DNA from: Gnetum montanum
Lineage: Eukaryota; Streptophyta; Gnetopsida; Gnetales; Gnetaceae
DNA: 47,074 bases
Assembly (NCBI GenBank): GCA_015680685.1
Contig: MNCI01025473.1
Span: 8,286 to 55,359, forward strand
Reading direction: 5' to 3'
A model generated the notes under the pieces. The model was not told the origin of the DNA. It was given only the letters and a program-made list of their open reading frames with translations, and made no database searches. Below are positions 1 through 10,020 of this stretch, piece after piece. Made by a program: the position numbers and the translations under genes. Each line of letters begins with the position of its first letter. The first letter of the stretch is position 1.

Positions 1-948
1 CTACTCTCCCTACGTCCTTGCCCTTGTCCTCTCTCTCGACTTTCACATCGAGGTCTTTCATCTTTCTTACTTTTATCCTCACATTTATGTTCATGGTGGC
101 TACGCCCAGATGTGGAAGGAGAGGATGAGTGATGTGAAGAAGGGGAAGAAGAAGGGGAACCATTGCCATGACGATGTTTCTTTCCTTCTCTTTGATTGCT
201 ACAGCCCTGATCGTGGTGATGATCTAAGTGCCCGTCCTTAGCATGAGTGGTTGTTCCCTCTGTGAACAATTGGTGCTCATGGGCATCAGAATCAGGGATA
301 TGTACCATTGATCGTAGGTTCTGATACCCAACCTCCTCATCATTGTTAGGAGGGGGAACATCCTTTGCTAAAGAACTCGTGATAAAGGGTTCCTCGTCTC
401 CTATTTCACTAAGGACATGCGGGGCCTTGCCCTTCGACAATGTATGTTGGCTCTCCTGCCTTAAGTCTCTCATATGTTGGGCATCTGTGGGATAATAATC
501 CCTCATGTTAAAATCCTCTGCAACGTATTCAGCATATAGCTCAATCATGCCTATCTGTGCCAAGGCATGGAAAAGCATGTGAGAGATTGATCAATCTAGG
601 GGTAACACAATGTTACCTTGCAAATCTCTCCATCGCAGTTGTTCATTCTGATGGAGAACAAAAGTAAAATTAGGAATATACTCATCGAGATGAGTATATG
701 TCATCTTATATTATTTAGGACTTGGTTGATTTTGGTTATGCGTTTTATCTTGCCGACTGTCTCGTGTGTGGTCCTTAGGCGGTGAGTTGCTCTTATGAGA
801 AGAAGGCATTTTGATTGGTGTGCTATTTCATCGTTATATAAATTTTATTTGATTAACCCGAAGGTTCGTTAAGGCTCACAATGATGTGAGTGATATCCCT
901 TATGTTCTATTCGGCACACAAACACTTAGTCCCCGGAAATGGTGCCAA
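1..948 (-). mobile_element. Element A internal region (partial): primer site and start of gag
   Basis: This is the 5' internal part of a Ty3/gypsy element read on the minus strand; it continues beyond the window start. The gag frame opens at an ATG at 807-809 and begins Met-Pro-Ser-Ser-His-Lys, like the gag starts of elements B and D. It runs into a stop after about 30 codons, so this copy is degenerate. Further down, the text resembles the B and D gag regions, including the acidic and arginine-rich linker around 1-300. No protease or later domain is visible. Family assignment rests on similarity to B and D; decay is seen directly. Confidence 0.8.
931..947 (-). other. Primer binding site of element A (tRNA-Asp type)
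   Basis: Read on the minus strand the site is TGGCACCATTTCCGGGG, one base after the LTR end. It matches the 3' end of plant tRNA-Asp with a few changes, the primer commonly seen in Athila/Tat-type Ty3/gypsy elements. Confidence 0.75.
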
Positions 949-1369
949 TGATGAGTGGCGAGGTACCCCTACACTCAACCATACGAAACGAACGTAGCAC
1001 GCGCGATTTGGTTGAACTTTGCAGACTAAATGCCTAAACGTCCCATGAAACACTTGGGGTTAATCATTCATTGTCTTCCCAGACTTACTTGTTGTTGTCA
1101 TGGTGTATGGTTAAGTAAGTCCGAGGTATATGATTTTTTTGGTCTTTTATGGTTTTATCTCCTATGCTAAAGGGTGAAGGGTTGAGAGAACTAACTAACT
1201 CTAACTAAGGACCTAAGTCTAAATTAACTAGCGTCAGCATCCATTCCCACTTACTGTACACACCCTGAACTATGCAACTGTGGCTACCAAACGCTAATCG
1301 TTACTGGGATCACCACACGTAACGCACGTGCTCAAAGTGGTCGTACTGAGGCACCTTACTAGCCTAAGC

Positions 1370-1441
1370 GTGATGACCAGCCAAATCCTTGACTAGCCGT
1401 ACACACTCGTAGATGCTCATAATCAGTCGTACTCATCCCAC
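1370..1441 (-). other. Three-stem LTR hairpin, copy A2
   Basis: This is a degraded copy of the structured repeat seen in the A and D LTRs. On the minus strand the outer arms pair ATGA/TCAT then GTG/CAC. The middle arms pair TGATTA/TAGTCA with one G-U, and the apical stem is weak. The internal loops TACGA, a 4-base loop TGAG, the 8-base TGTACGGC and a 10-base loop keep their lengths. Confidence 0.6.
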
Positions 1442-1473
1442 GTTCTAGGAGACAAGGGTGAGAGAATCTAATC

Positions 1474-1546
1474 GCGATGAGTAGCCGATTCCTTGGTTAG
1501 CCGTACACATTCATCAATGCTCGTAACCAAGTTGTACTCATGTCGC
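1474..1546 (-). other. Three-stem LTR hairpin, copy A1
   Basis: On the minus strand the outer stem is ATGAG/CTCAT extended by GCGA/TCGC with one bulged base. The middle stem is CTTGGTTA/TAACCAAG and the apical stem CATT/AATG with a four-base loop. The internal loops are TACAA, CGAG, TGTACGGC and GAATCGGCTA. Compared with element D, stem bases differ but still pair. Confidence 0.75.
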
Positions 1547-1830
1547 ACTAATGCATGTAAGAAATAACAGGTAGGAAATAACATGTAATAAACCTATTCC
1601 ATGCACTGCAAGGTTTATCCACAAAGCTCGTCTTTATTGCCGTACACAACTTGCGTTCAGGTACAAAGCTGCTCGAATAAAAATCCGTTCACTTGGGGAC
1701 TCCTATTGCGGGCACATGAAAAATATTCTATCTCTGGAGTGACTATACTGCCAGAGCTTCACTACTTCTAGCCTAGGATGAGAAATGAGGAGAGTGGTGC
1801 CTCTTATTTATAGATTTGGTGGCAGAACGT

Positions 1831-1881
1831 GATATCATGTACGCGATATCGCGATGGCCCCGATATCGTGTACGCGATATC
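1831..1881 (-). repeat. GATATC palindrome cluster in the U3 of A
   Basis: Four GATATC sites (1831, 1845, 1862 and 1876) lie in CGCGATATCGC-type contexts within the first 80 bp of the LTR, upstream of its TATA-like box. They may be transcription-factor sites or only a CpG-rich repeat; function is inferred. Confidence 0.6.
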
Positions 1882-1909
1882 GCAGTGCATGCGATATTGC
1901 GTCTCATCA

Positions 1910-2059
1910 GATCCACTTGAATAAAATTTTGTATTGTGACACTCAGAGTCAGTTAGTAGTTAGTGTTAGTCAATAATTCCATACCTTCCCAATTTTGTAA
2001 AGAAAGCTCAGTCCTATCTTGTTAACTCGAGGGCAAGTTTTTATTTAGTCGTGGGGGTA
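1910..2059 (+). mobile_element. Element C, 3' internal remnant with polypurine tract
   Basis: This short non-coding tail lies before an LTR. It contains TTCCATACCTTCCCAA and a degraded AACTCGAGGGCAAGTTTT motif, then the tract AGTCGTGGGGGTA immediately before the LTR start. The same order occurs at the 3' ends of B, D and E. Element A has inserted at its left side, so no coding part of C remains. Confidence 0.75.
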
Positions 2060-2116
2060 TGATGAATCATCAATTGGCTAGGTTATTTGATAAAAAGTTA
2101 ACTTTTTGGTTGGCTT

Positions 2117-2214
2117 TGATAATAAAGCTCCGATAACAAGGCTCCAATAACAAGGCTCTGATGACAAGGCTCTGATAACAAGGCTTAGATGACAAGGCTC
2201 CGATAACAAGGCCC
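2117..2214 (+). repeat. 14-bp minisatellite, about 7 copies
   Basis: The unit is close to CGATAACAAGGCTC repeated head to tail with single-base variants, ending at CCCCGAC. It lies in U3, about 100 bp upstream of the LTR TATA-like box. Copy number and period were counted directly. Confidence 0.85.
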
Positions 2215-2647
2215 CGACATTGGGTATTCGATGTCAGAGCCTCAACATTAGGTATCTGATGTTGGAGCTAAGAAGTGATGTTGCATATTCGATGTTAGGG
2301 GGTATACACCAACTTATAAATATAGCGCTTAAGCTCATGATTTCTAGTCAATTTTGATATAGTTTTTCATAGTTTTATCAAGAGAGTAGTTGAATTCTTG
2401 CAATTTTATTCTGTAATCTTAGAGAGTAGTCAATGAGTGCCCATAGACTGAATCTGAATTATTTGTATGAAGGCTTATTTGATTGGCAACGTACTTGGAC
2501 ATATTCCATGAGCAATAATAAGATCGATATTGATTCTTATTCATTGTAGCACTTTGACTTAGATTAGATTTACTTTCCATGCAATTTACTTTTCATGTAC
2601 TTAGTTAATATTTACATTTTCATGCATGTTAATTAATTAAGCACATA

Positions 2648-2652
2648 AGTAC
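2648..2652. repeat. Target site duplication of element B, left copy
   Basis: AGTAC lies directly before the B LTR. The identical AGTAC follows the other LTR at 9605-9609. The exact 5-bp match fixes the element boundaries. Confidence 0.93.
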
Positions 2653-3437
2653 TGATGAGTGGCAAGGTATCCCTACACTCAACCATACGAATACAAGCAT
2701 TACACGTGCGATCCAGTCGAACTCTGTAGACTAAGTGCCTACACACCTTATGGAACACCTAAGGTTAATCAATCATTGTCCTCCCAAGCTTACTTGTATT
2801 TGTCATGGTTGTATGGTTAAGTAACCTTGAGGCATGTGATTTTTATATCTTTTATGTTTTATCACCTATGCTAAGAAAGGAAAGGGTGAAGAGACTAAGT
2901 AACTAAATTTAACTAACTAAGCCTTAATTATCCTAGCATCAGTATCCATTCCCACTTGCCGTTTCACACCCTAAACCTATGCAATGCTGCTGGGATTACC
3001 AAATGCTATTTGTTACTGGGATTACCATGTGTAATGCATGTGCTTGAAGCGGTCATACTGAATGCACCTAACTATGAGAGTTGAGGGTTGAAAGAGATTA
3101 AGTCCTAAGAAAGCATTTACATAATTAACAATAATTAAAGTCCTATTTAGCTTAGTCCATGCACTGCAAGGTTTATCCAAAAGTTCATCTTTATTGCCAT
3201 ACACAATTGTGTGCTTAGGTACAAAATTGCTCAAATAAAGATCTGTTCACTTTAGGAATCCTATTGCGAGCACATGGAAATTATTCTAACTCTAGAATGG
3301 AAAAATGACAAGAGTTTGGCTAAGGTCTAGATCTAGATGAAGAAACATGTGAGAGCTACCTCTTATTTATAGAACTAGTGACAGGCTGTAATATCACATA
3401 CGTGATATCGCGGCCCATGCGATATCGCGTCCCATCA
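2653..3437 (-). repeat. 3' LTR of element B
   Basis: On the minus strand it starts TGATGGGACGCGATATCGC at 3437 and ends ACTCATCA at 2653. It has the GATATC-rich U3, and it lacks the three-stem hairpin of the A and D LTRs. Confidence 0.92.
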
Positions 3438-3449
3438 TACCCCCATGAT
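3438..3449 (-). other. Polypurine tract of element B
   Basis: Read on the minus strand, ATCATGGGGGTA lies directly upstream of the 3' LTR. It is preceded by AACTCAAGGACGAGCTTTT, the family motif seen before the other polypurine tracts. It primes plus-strand synthesis. Confidence 0.8.
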
Positions 3450-5301
3450 TGAATAAAAGCTCGTCCTTGAGTTCCTTACAAAATATTGGAAAGGTATGGG
3501 GTTATTGACTTGAATGGAACTAATGGTGAATGGGATGACATGTGAATGGATCATCATTACAGAATATGACAAAATTAGTATTCATGACAACAAGAGTGAA
3601 CACTTTACACATTTGACATCAGGCCTTATTTGACAGCTAAGAGAGAAGAGAGAAGAATTTTGTTTCTACCAACACCAAGATTGCACCTTTAGTTGTCCAT
3701 CCATAAGTGCACCATCAATCTTGTTCCTTGCATGCTACTTCAGCACCGATCCATTCCAAGTGTTTCCTCCAGATCCAATCTGTTGTTGTATGATCGCCAT
3801 CTGCACACACAACACAGTCTTATATTAGCAAGGGTAAATGAATCATAATGTAGTTGATACCTTGCCTCAGTGTAAGGCCCATTAGCTGAGTTGTGATATG
3901 GTTGATGTGGATCTGGAGATGTAAAACTGGTGACTACCCAACGTGTAGGGGTTAGGAGAAAATCGAAAAAATTGGGCCCCGTAATCCCCATGACTAATCA
4001 CGAACCTTTGGTAGCGAGAGAATGGAAAAAGAAAAGGAATAAGAAAGATGAAGAAAAAGAGACAACTGTAACATTGATGAAATGGATGTCAAGATGGAAA
4101 TGAACAAAATAAAATTGATTGCAAAAATGTTTAAGGGAAAGAAATTAACTGATGCACCAAATAGGAATGCTAGTGGGTCCTCCCCAAAGCAGGTTCATGC
4201 CCTTAATGCCCTGACATTCCCACATTCAAAGAGTCCATGGGCTCTGAAAATGTCATTTGAAAGCAAGAGTTAAAGTCTTAACCACAAGAATTGACCAAAA
4301 AGAAAACAATGTGTCAACCAATATATACACTAATGATACAACCAGCAATGAGGTGAACAATGGAGGAAGAATGATGGAAAGAAGAGGATGGAATGGAGTC
4401 TTAAAAACAAGGTGATGTGCAACCCTTTGTGTATTTAATGATTAATGTGACTTAGTAGATCCCATTCCAAATCTAGCCTCAAACAAACCACATCTAGTGA
4501 CTTCACATTAATGCATTCAGCTAATCCATCCACTTAAAGTAACAAGAACACATCTCTCAAAGAGCCACCACCATTCCTATGAAATGAAAGAGGAAAAAGT
4601 AGGAAGTGAGGAAGGGCCTTAGTTAGAGGGAACATGTTTTTAGTTCCATAACCAGCGCTTGTAGCCTAGATGATTATTTCGTCTAAGGGGTATGCTTTGA
4701 ATCCTCACTATTTTTTTATCGTGATAACCACACCATGCAAAGACTTATTATTTTTATTTTTTATTCACTCAACTCCCCGATATTGGAGTAACATCGGAAT
4801 GGTAAGAAAAACTCAAGAAGAAAACATCCAAGCACCAAAAAAAATGGCCAACACAAATGCATCAAGTTCCTTTGAAGCCACACCCTTTTCAATCATTGAG
4901 GGTCCTTCCTTAGTTTGAGAAATGCCTAGTCACTGATTCATTTATAGTTCTTATTATTTTGAAGAAAGGGACTGTACAGTTCCAAGCCAAGAGAGACCAT
5001 AAAAATTTATGGATGAACGGATGATGTGGACTCATGCTTGTGATATTAAAAGAACCATACCTTAGTATCAACATTATAACTTAAAGGTAAAAATCAAACA
5101 TTAGCAACTAATAAAAAATAGTTGATACCATCATTAAGAGCACTTATTGGGTGACAAACTTAACAAAATGGATAGGACACACAAATAAAAGAAAAGATAT
5201 GAATGATGTTGTAAAACAAAAAGAAGAAAAAGTTAAAGAAATTTGTAAAACAAAAATGTGTAAAAAAAATAAAATTAAAATGAACTGAGGGCCTCAAATG
5301 A
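3450..5301 (-). other. 3' non-coding region of element B
   Basis: About 1.85 kb lies between the gag-protease stop and the polypurine tract, with only short chance reading frames. Pieces match the equivalent regions of D (16991-18849) and E (29324-31285), including the segment with a GAATCCTCAC motif and AAGCATACCCC-type text near 4670-4740. No gene is recognised. Confidence 0.6.
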
Positions 5302-8300
5302 TTAGCATAGGTGGCCATCTTGCCCATGACTGAATTGAAAGGGAGAGATAAGAAATAATGAGCATTTGTTTAAATTTTTTAAAAGTGTCCAACTTCTCCC
5401 AATTGATGTTTTCAAGTTAAGGGTTGGAAGTTGGCAACGCTCATACTCCAATGTATCTATACTTTCGTTGTGGTTGCCAGTTGCTCCCCTAGTTAGTTCC
5501 ATGCATGTTGGTGAGTTGCTCTCTTTATTAGCTATCAACCATCGGGTGTTCCCTTGTTGTGTGGTTGCTACATATAAGCACCTTTGTATGTTAGTCTCTT
5601 GGGCACACCGATTTCATACAGGAAATGCTAAGAACTCCTGTACGTCATCACCCTTTATATCACTGTATGTGATGCATGGAAATTTTTTCTTCTCGATCTT
5701 TCCATAAATATTTTCCTTAGATATTTCTAGGAAAAGATCGCGGATGCCTAGGCATGCGTTGATGGTGCTGAGCCATGCCCTCCCCATTATAATTGGGAAG
5801 TCCCCCTTATTATTGTTGACCTCTATCACTAGGAAATCAGCTGGGTATGACCAACCACACATAGTGGTAATAGTGTCTTCCATAAGTCCCAAGGGAATAG
5901 TGATGGACTGGTCAGCCAACTCTAATTGAATATTGCTTTTCTGTAGTGGAGGCAGGTTCCAGGCTTTATACATTTCTTGCGATATTAGGTTGACTCCGGA
6001 ACCTGAGTCAAGAAGAGCCTTACATGGTTCATTCCCAGCGACTTGGAGGTAGATTAAGGGACTTCCAGGGTCAGATAATTTCCTGGGAAGGTGGCCCACC
6101 TTTATCTAGTCAGTGCCGGTATGTGTTAACATAACCGTGTGTGTTGAGCTTTGTTGTTGATTTGAAGGGAGCTCTGAAGCCTTTCTTGATGGAGGAGTGG
6201 TCATAGACTCAATCGCTTGTGGTTGTGAGAGCTTGTTTGGACTGTTGATTCTAAAGAAGGGTCTTCTCTTTGTACGGTTGTTAGAATCAGCAGTGGGTTG
6301 AAGGTTTATAGCTCTCATAGTATTACGTTGCTGCAGTTGAGTGGGGAGTTCCCCTTGCATTGTTGGAGCGGGTGGTAGTGGAACTATCGGCGTAAGAGAT
6401 GTGGATGGAGTCAGAGGATGGTATGCATGTGGAGTGTCTCTTCCAGGGTAGGGAGTCCTAAAATACTTTTGAACTTGGTAGTGACGTTGTGGGGTTACAT
6501 GACCCATAGAGTCACTTGGAGAAACCAGTTGCTAAACGTAGTAGCCATATGGATCTGGTTGCCGGTAAGGGTATTGTTGTCTAGGCGGTGGCATCCCCCA
6601 TGAATGTGGGTATCGCCACTGCTGGTGTTGCGCGAGAGGTTGTGGTGGAGTTCCACTTGGATAATACGTCAAGGGTTGGTGGAACTTCCTTGGATTACCT
6701 TGGGGATAAGGTAACCTTCGGGGTGCTTACCATTTGTTAAGTCTTGGGTTGAGTGCATACACCCTAGACTCTTGCAGATGTGAGATTATTGGGCAACATC
6801 CCTTAGGATGGTCATACTGGGAGATCTCACATCCACCTTCATTGTCTGTATCAGAGTCCACAACCTCATCAATGATAGTCATTTTTTCCTTACCCTTGTT
6901 ACGTGCATGGTCTAAGTCTCTCCTCTTTTTCTTATCAAAGTTACTACTTTGCTCCTTAGACTCCTCTACGATTTTTAAAATGGTTTCAAATCTACTGTTT
7001 AAGGAGTCCCACATTTAATCTACCTTGGCCAACACTTCGGTTGTCAATTTTTGAAGTGGCAAGGTCTTTCTATTCACCAACTCTTCAAGTGGTGACTCAT
7101 CCTCCTCCTCGCAGAATCTTACTCCCTTCTTTCAGAGGGAAGGATCGCGGTTATACTCTTCCGCGCTTTCTCTTTTTCGTAGCTCCCCTTTTTCCTTAGT
7201 TACTTGCTCCAACAGTCTGTGAACTTCATGGGACCTAAGTTCTGATAATCTCCCTTGGGCATATGTCCCAAGGGTTCTCTTGGTTTCATGTCTTAGCCCA
7301 TCTACAAGATGGCAGAGTTGATCCTGTTGTGCGTAGCCATGGCCTAGGCAACGATGTAGCAATGTATGATATCGATCCATGGTAGCATCCAAGGGTTCAT
7401 GATTACCTTGCTTCCATCCTTGGATCTGTTTCCGCAAGTTGGACACTCTAGAGTATGTTTGATATTTATCATTGAATAGTTCTAACATTGTACTCCATCG
7501 TCTAATAGATTCCAGTTCTAAGGACTGGTACTAACTTTCTACTTCTTTTATGAGTATCCTTAGGAACAACTTTAACTTTTACCACTCGTTTTTGATATTC
7601 TGCAAGGCACAAGCATCATGGAATGCCTGTAGATGGTTCTGCGGATTAGCGTTGTATCCACCTTCAAATCGGGCGATATTATTCATGTCAAGTCTCTTGA
7701 TCCAGCTATCTTTTTGGTGCCTTGTAGGTATCCTCACAGCCTCCGTAATATCTAACATACTCTAGGTTGCAAGTAGGGGTTCATCATTGTCATCTCTTTC
7801 ATGGCGTCTGTGATGCCTACACGATTCCCTACTTTCTCTTCTACCATGCCTTGATTCTCTTGAATGCCCTCGACCTCACTCTCAACTCTCTCGTCGAGGG
7901 TTCTCATTATGTTTACCTTTATCCTCACAGTTGTGTTCCTTGTGACTGTGCCCTGATGTGGAAGGAGAGGGTGAATGATGTGATGAAGGTGAAGAAGAAG
8001 GGGAACCATTGCCATGACGATGTTTCTTACCTTCTCTTCGGTGGTTACGGCCTCAATTGTGATGACGATCAGAATGCCTACCCTTGTCATTTGTTTGTGT
8101 TCCCTCATTGAACACTTGGTGTTCATGGGGATCAGAACTAGGGCTAGAATCATAGAGTGTAGGTCCTGATACCCTACCTCCTCACCATCTTTAGGAGGGG
8201 GAACATCATTTGATGGAGAACCCATTATAACTGGTTCACCATCTCCAATTTCGCTTAGGATGTGCGAGACCCCTTTACCCTTCAACCATGCATGGTAGCT

Positions 8301-8655
8301 CTCCCGCCGCGAGTCCCTTAAACGTTGTGCCGTAATGGGATGGTAATCCCTTGTGTCATAATCACATGCAATGTATTCAGCGTATAGTCATGTCTATCTG
8401 TGCAAGAGCACGAAGGAGCATGCTAGGGATTGCACAATCTGGGGGTAATACTATGTTACCTTGCAAGTCTTGCCAACGCAGTTGTTCATCTTGATGGAGG
8501 ATGAAGGTAAAATTGGGTATATACTCATCGTGATGAGTATACACTACCTGATACTCTTGAGGAATTGGCAGATTTGGGTTACGTGTGTTAGACCGCCGAC
8601 TATCTCTTGTGTGATCCCTTAGTGGTGAAGTGCTTTTATGAGAAGAAGAAGACAT
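5302..8655 (-). pseudogene. Gag-protease polyprotein of element B (broken)
   Basis: Minus-strand frames share one order. The gag N-terminus (8655-8377) contains NFTFILHQDEQLRW. A linker follows (8285-7752), then a Retrotrans_gag-type domain (7488-7132) with MLELFNDKYQTYSRVSNLRK. A basic segment comes next (7014-6727), then a proline-rich linker (6507-6106) and a pepsin-like retroviral protease (6099-5614) with LLDSGSGVNLIS, where the catalytic D-S-G is intact. The C-terminus ends GHLC-stop at 5302. Stops and frame changes separate the parts, so no full protein is made. No CCHC knuckle was seen. The frame ends without any RT domain and shares its C-terminus with element D. Confidence 0.85.
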
Positions 8656-8783
8656 TGTTTATCTTGTCGGTGTGCTACTGACTGTTGTTTAAATTTTTTT
8701 CTGATTAACCTTAAGGGTTCGTTTAAGCTTCCCAATGATGTGGATATTTTCCTATGTTCTACTTAGCGCACAAACAACTTAGT

Positions 8784-8800
8784 CCCCGGCAATGGCGCCA
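8784..8800 (-). other. Primer binding site of element B
   Basis: On the minus strand the site is TGGCGCCATTGCCGGGG, one base after the LTR end. It differs at one position from the complement of the plant tRNA-Asp 3' end. Confidence 0.82.
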
Positions 8801-8801
8801 G

Positions 8802-9604
8802 TGATGAGTGGCGAGGTACCCCTACACTCAACCATACGAATACGAGCGTTACACGTGCGATCTGGTCGAACTTCGCAGACTAAGTGCCTACATGCCTTAT
8901 GGAACACCTAAGGTTAATCAATCGTTGTCCTCCCAAGCCTACTTGTATTTGTCACGGTTGTATGGTTAAGTAAGCTTGAGGAATGTGATTTTTATATCTT
9001 TTATATTTTTATCGCCTATGCTAAGACAGGAAAGGGTGAAGAGACTAAGTAAACTAACTTTAACTAACTAAGCCTTAATTATCCTAGCATCAGTATCCAT
9101 TCCCATTTGCCGTTTCACACCCTGAACCTATGCAATGGTGCTGGGATTACCAAACGCTATTCGTTACTGGGATTACCAAGCATAACGCACGTGCTCGAAG
9201 CGGTCATACTGAATGCACTTAACTATGAGAGTTGAGGGTTGAGAGAGATTAAGTCCTAAGAAAGCATTTAAACAATTAACAATAATTAAAGTCCTATTTA
9301 GCTTAGTCCATGCACTACAAGGTTTATCCAAAAGTTCGTCTTTATTGCTGTACACAATTGTGTGCTTAGGTACAAAATTGCTCGAATAAAGATCCGTTCA
9401 CTTTGGGACTCTTACTGCGGGTACACGGAAATTATTCTAACTCTGGAATGGAAAAATGACAAGAGTTTGGCTAAGGTCTAGATCTAGATGGAGAAACAAG
9501 GGAGAACCGCCTCTTATTTATAGAGTGATGGGCTACGATATCGCGTATGCGATATTGCAGCTTCTGACGTGATATCGCGGCCCATGCGATATCGTGTTCC
9601 ATCA
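8802..9604 (-). repeat. 5' LTR of element B
   Basis: The 803-bp LTR runs from TGATGGAACACG (minus strand at 9604) to ACTCATCA at 8802. It is followed on the plus strand by AGTAC, the right copy of the target duplication. U3 has GATATC palindromes at 9536-9598 and a TATA-like CTCTATAAATAAGAGG near 9510-9525. Confidence 0.92.
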
Positions 9605-9609
9605 AGTAC
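9605..9609. repeat. Target site duplication of element B, right copy
   Basis: AGTAC is identical to 2648-2652 and immediately follows the B 5' LTR. Confidence 0.93.
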
Positions 9610-10020
9610 GATTGCTTCGAGCATGCGTATGACTCTTAGTAATCTCAGCAATGCTTAACGTTTGGTAACTTAGTAGTGTTATATGTTTTTAGGATGTGCA
9701 CAAGAAGTCGGATTGGATACTTATGTTAGGGTAGTTGATTATTAATTAGCAATTAGATTAGTTGAATTGATTATAAATTGAGTTTTAACCTATTATTAAT
9801 CGTAGAACAATAAAATATAAAATAATAAAAATCATATGCCTCACTCTGGACTAAACCATACATGACAAAGCTACCACTAGTCCAAGTGGGAATAGCAAAC
9901 TATGATCAAGGCATAGTGATCTATATGCCACAACTAGTCCCATCCATGGAATTCAACTGGATCGTGCATGAATGGTTGTGATTCGAATGGTTGGGCATAG
10001 GGGTACCTTGTCGGTTATCA
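9610..10020 (+). repeat. LTR of element C, second part
   Basis: This continues the LTR interrupted at 2652. It contains GCTTAACGTTTGGTAAC, related to text in the E LTR, and ends GGTTGGGCATAGGGGTACC then CGGTTATCA, the family LTR end. No primer site follows, so this is the 3' LTR of C. Confidence 0.78.

Larger units (their letters stand above)
949..1909 (-). repeat. 5' LTR of element A
   Basis: The 961-bp LTR begins TGATGAGACG (minus strand, at 1909) and ends ACTCATCA at 949, next to the primer site. It is closely similar to the element D LTR in the opposite orientation. It has a U3 rich in GATATC palindromes, a TATA-like TATAAATAAG near 1800-1812, and two copies of the structured hairpin described separately. 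The 5 bases after it (GATCC, 1910-1914) would be the target duplication, but the other end is outside the window. Confidence 0.88.
2060..2652 (+). repeat. LTR of element C, first part
   Basis: The LTR starts TGATGAATCATC right after the polypurine tract and is interrupted at 2652 by element B. It resumes at 9610 and ends at 10020. The joined LTR is about 1004 bp. It carries a 14-bp minisatellite in U3 and a TATA-like TATAAATATAG near 2316-2326. Confidence 0.82.
2653..9604 (-). mobile_element. Element B: complete non-autonomous Ty3/gypsy element (gag-protease only)
   Basis: The element is 6952 bp, with LTRs of 785 and 803 bp in the same orientation, a tRNA-Asp-type primer site, a polypurine tract and a perfect AGTAC target duplication. 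The internal region encodes a degenerate gag and aspartic protease and about 1.9 kb of non-coding DNA. No reverse transcriptase, RNase H or integrase is visible, so it must have moved with enzymes from another element. It sits inside the LTR of element C. In the first roughly 190 bp compared by eye the two LTRs differ at about 16 sites, nearly all transitions, so the insertion is not recent. Confidence 0.92.

Noticed and set aside
1370-1546. Hammerhead ribozyme (retrozyme-type LTR)
   Set aside because: The conserved loops do not contain the CUGAUGA and GAAA core of hammerheads. LTR starts TGATGAG resemble part of it by chance.
3740-4918. Small frames in the 3' region of B, and similar ones at 17490-18714 and 29373-30705
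   Set aside because: Short, lacking known domains, and located in the non-coding 3' regions of retrotransposons.
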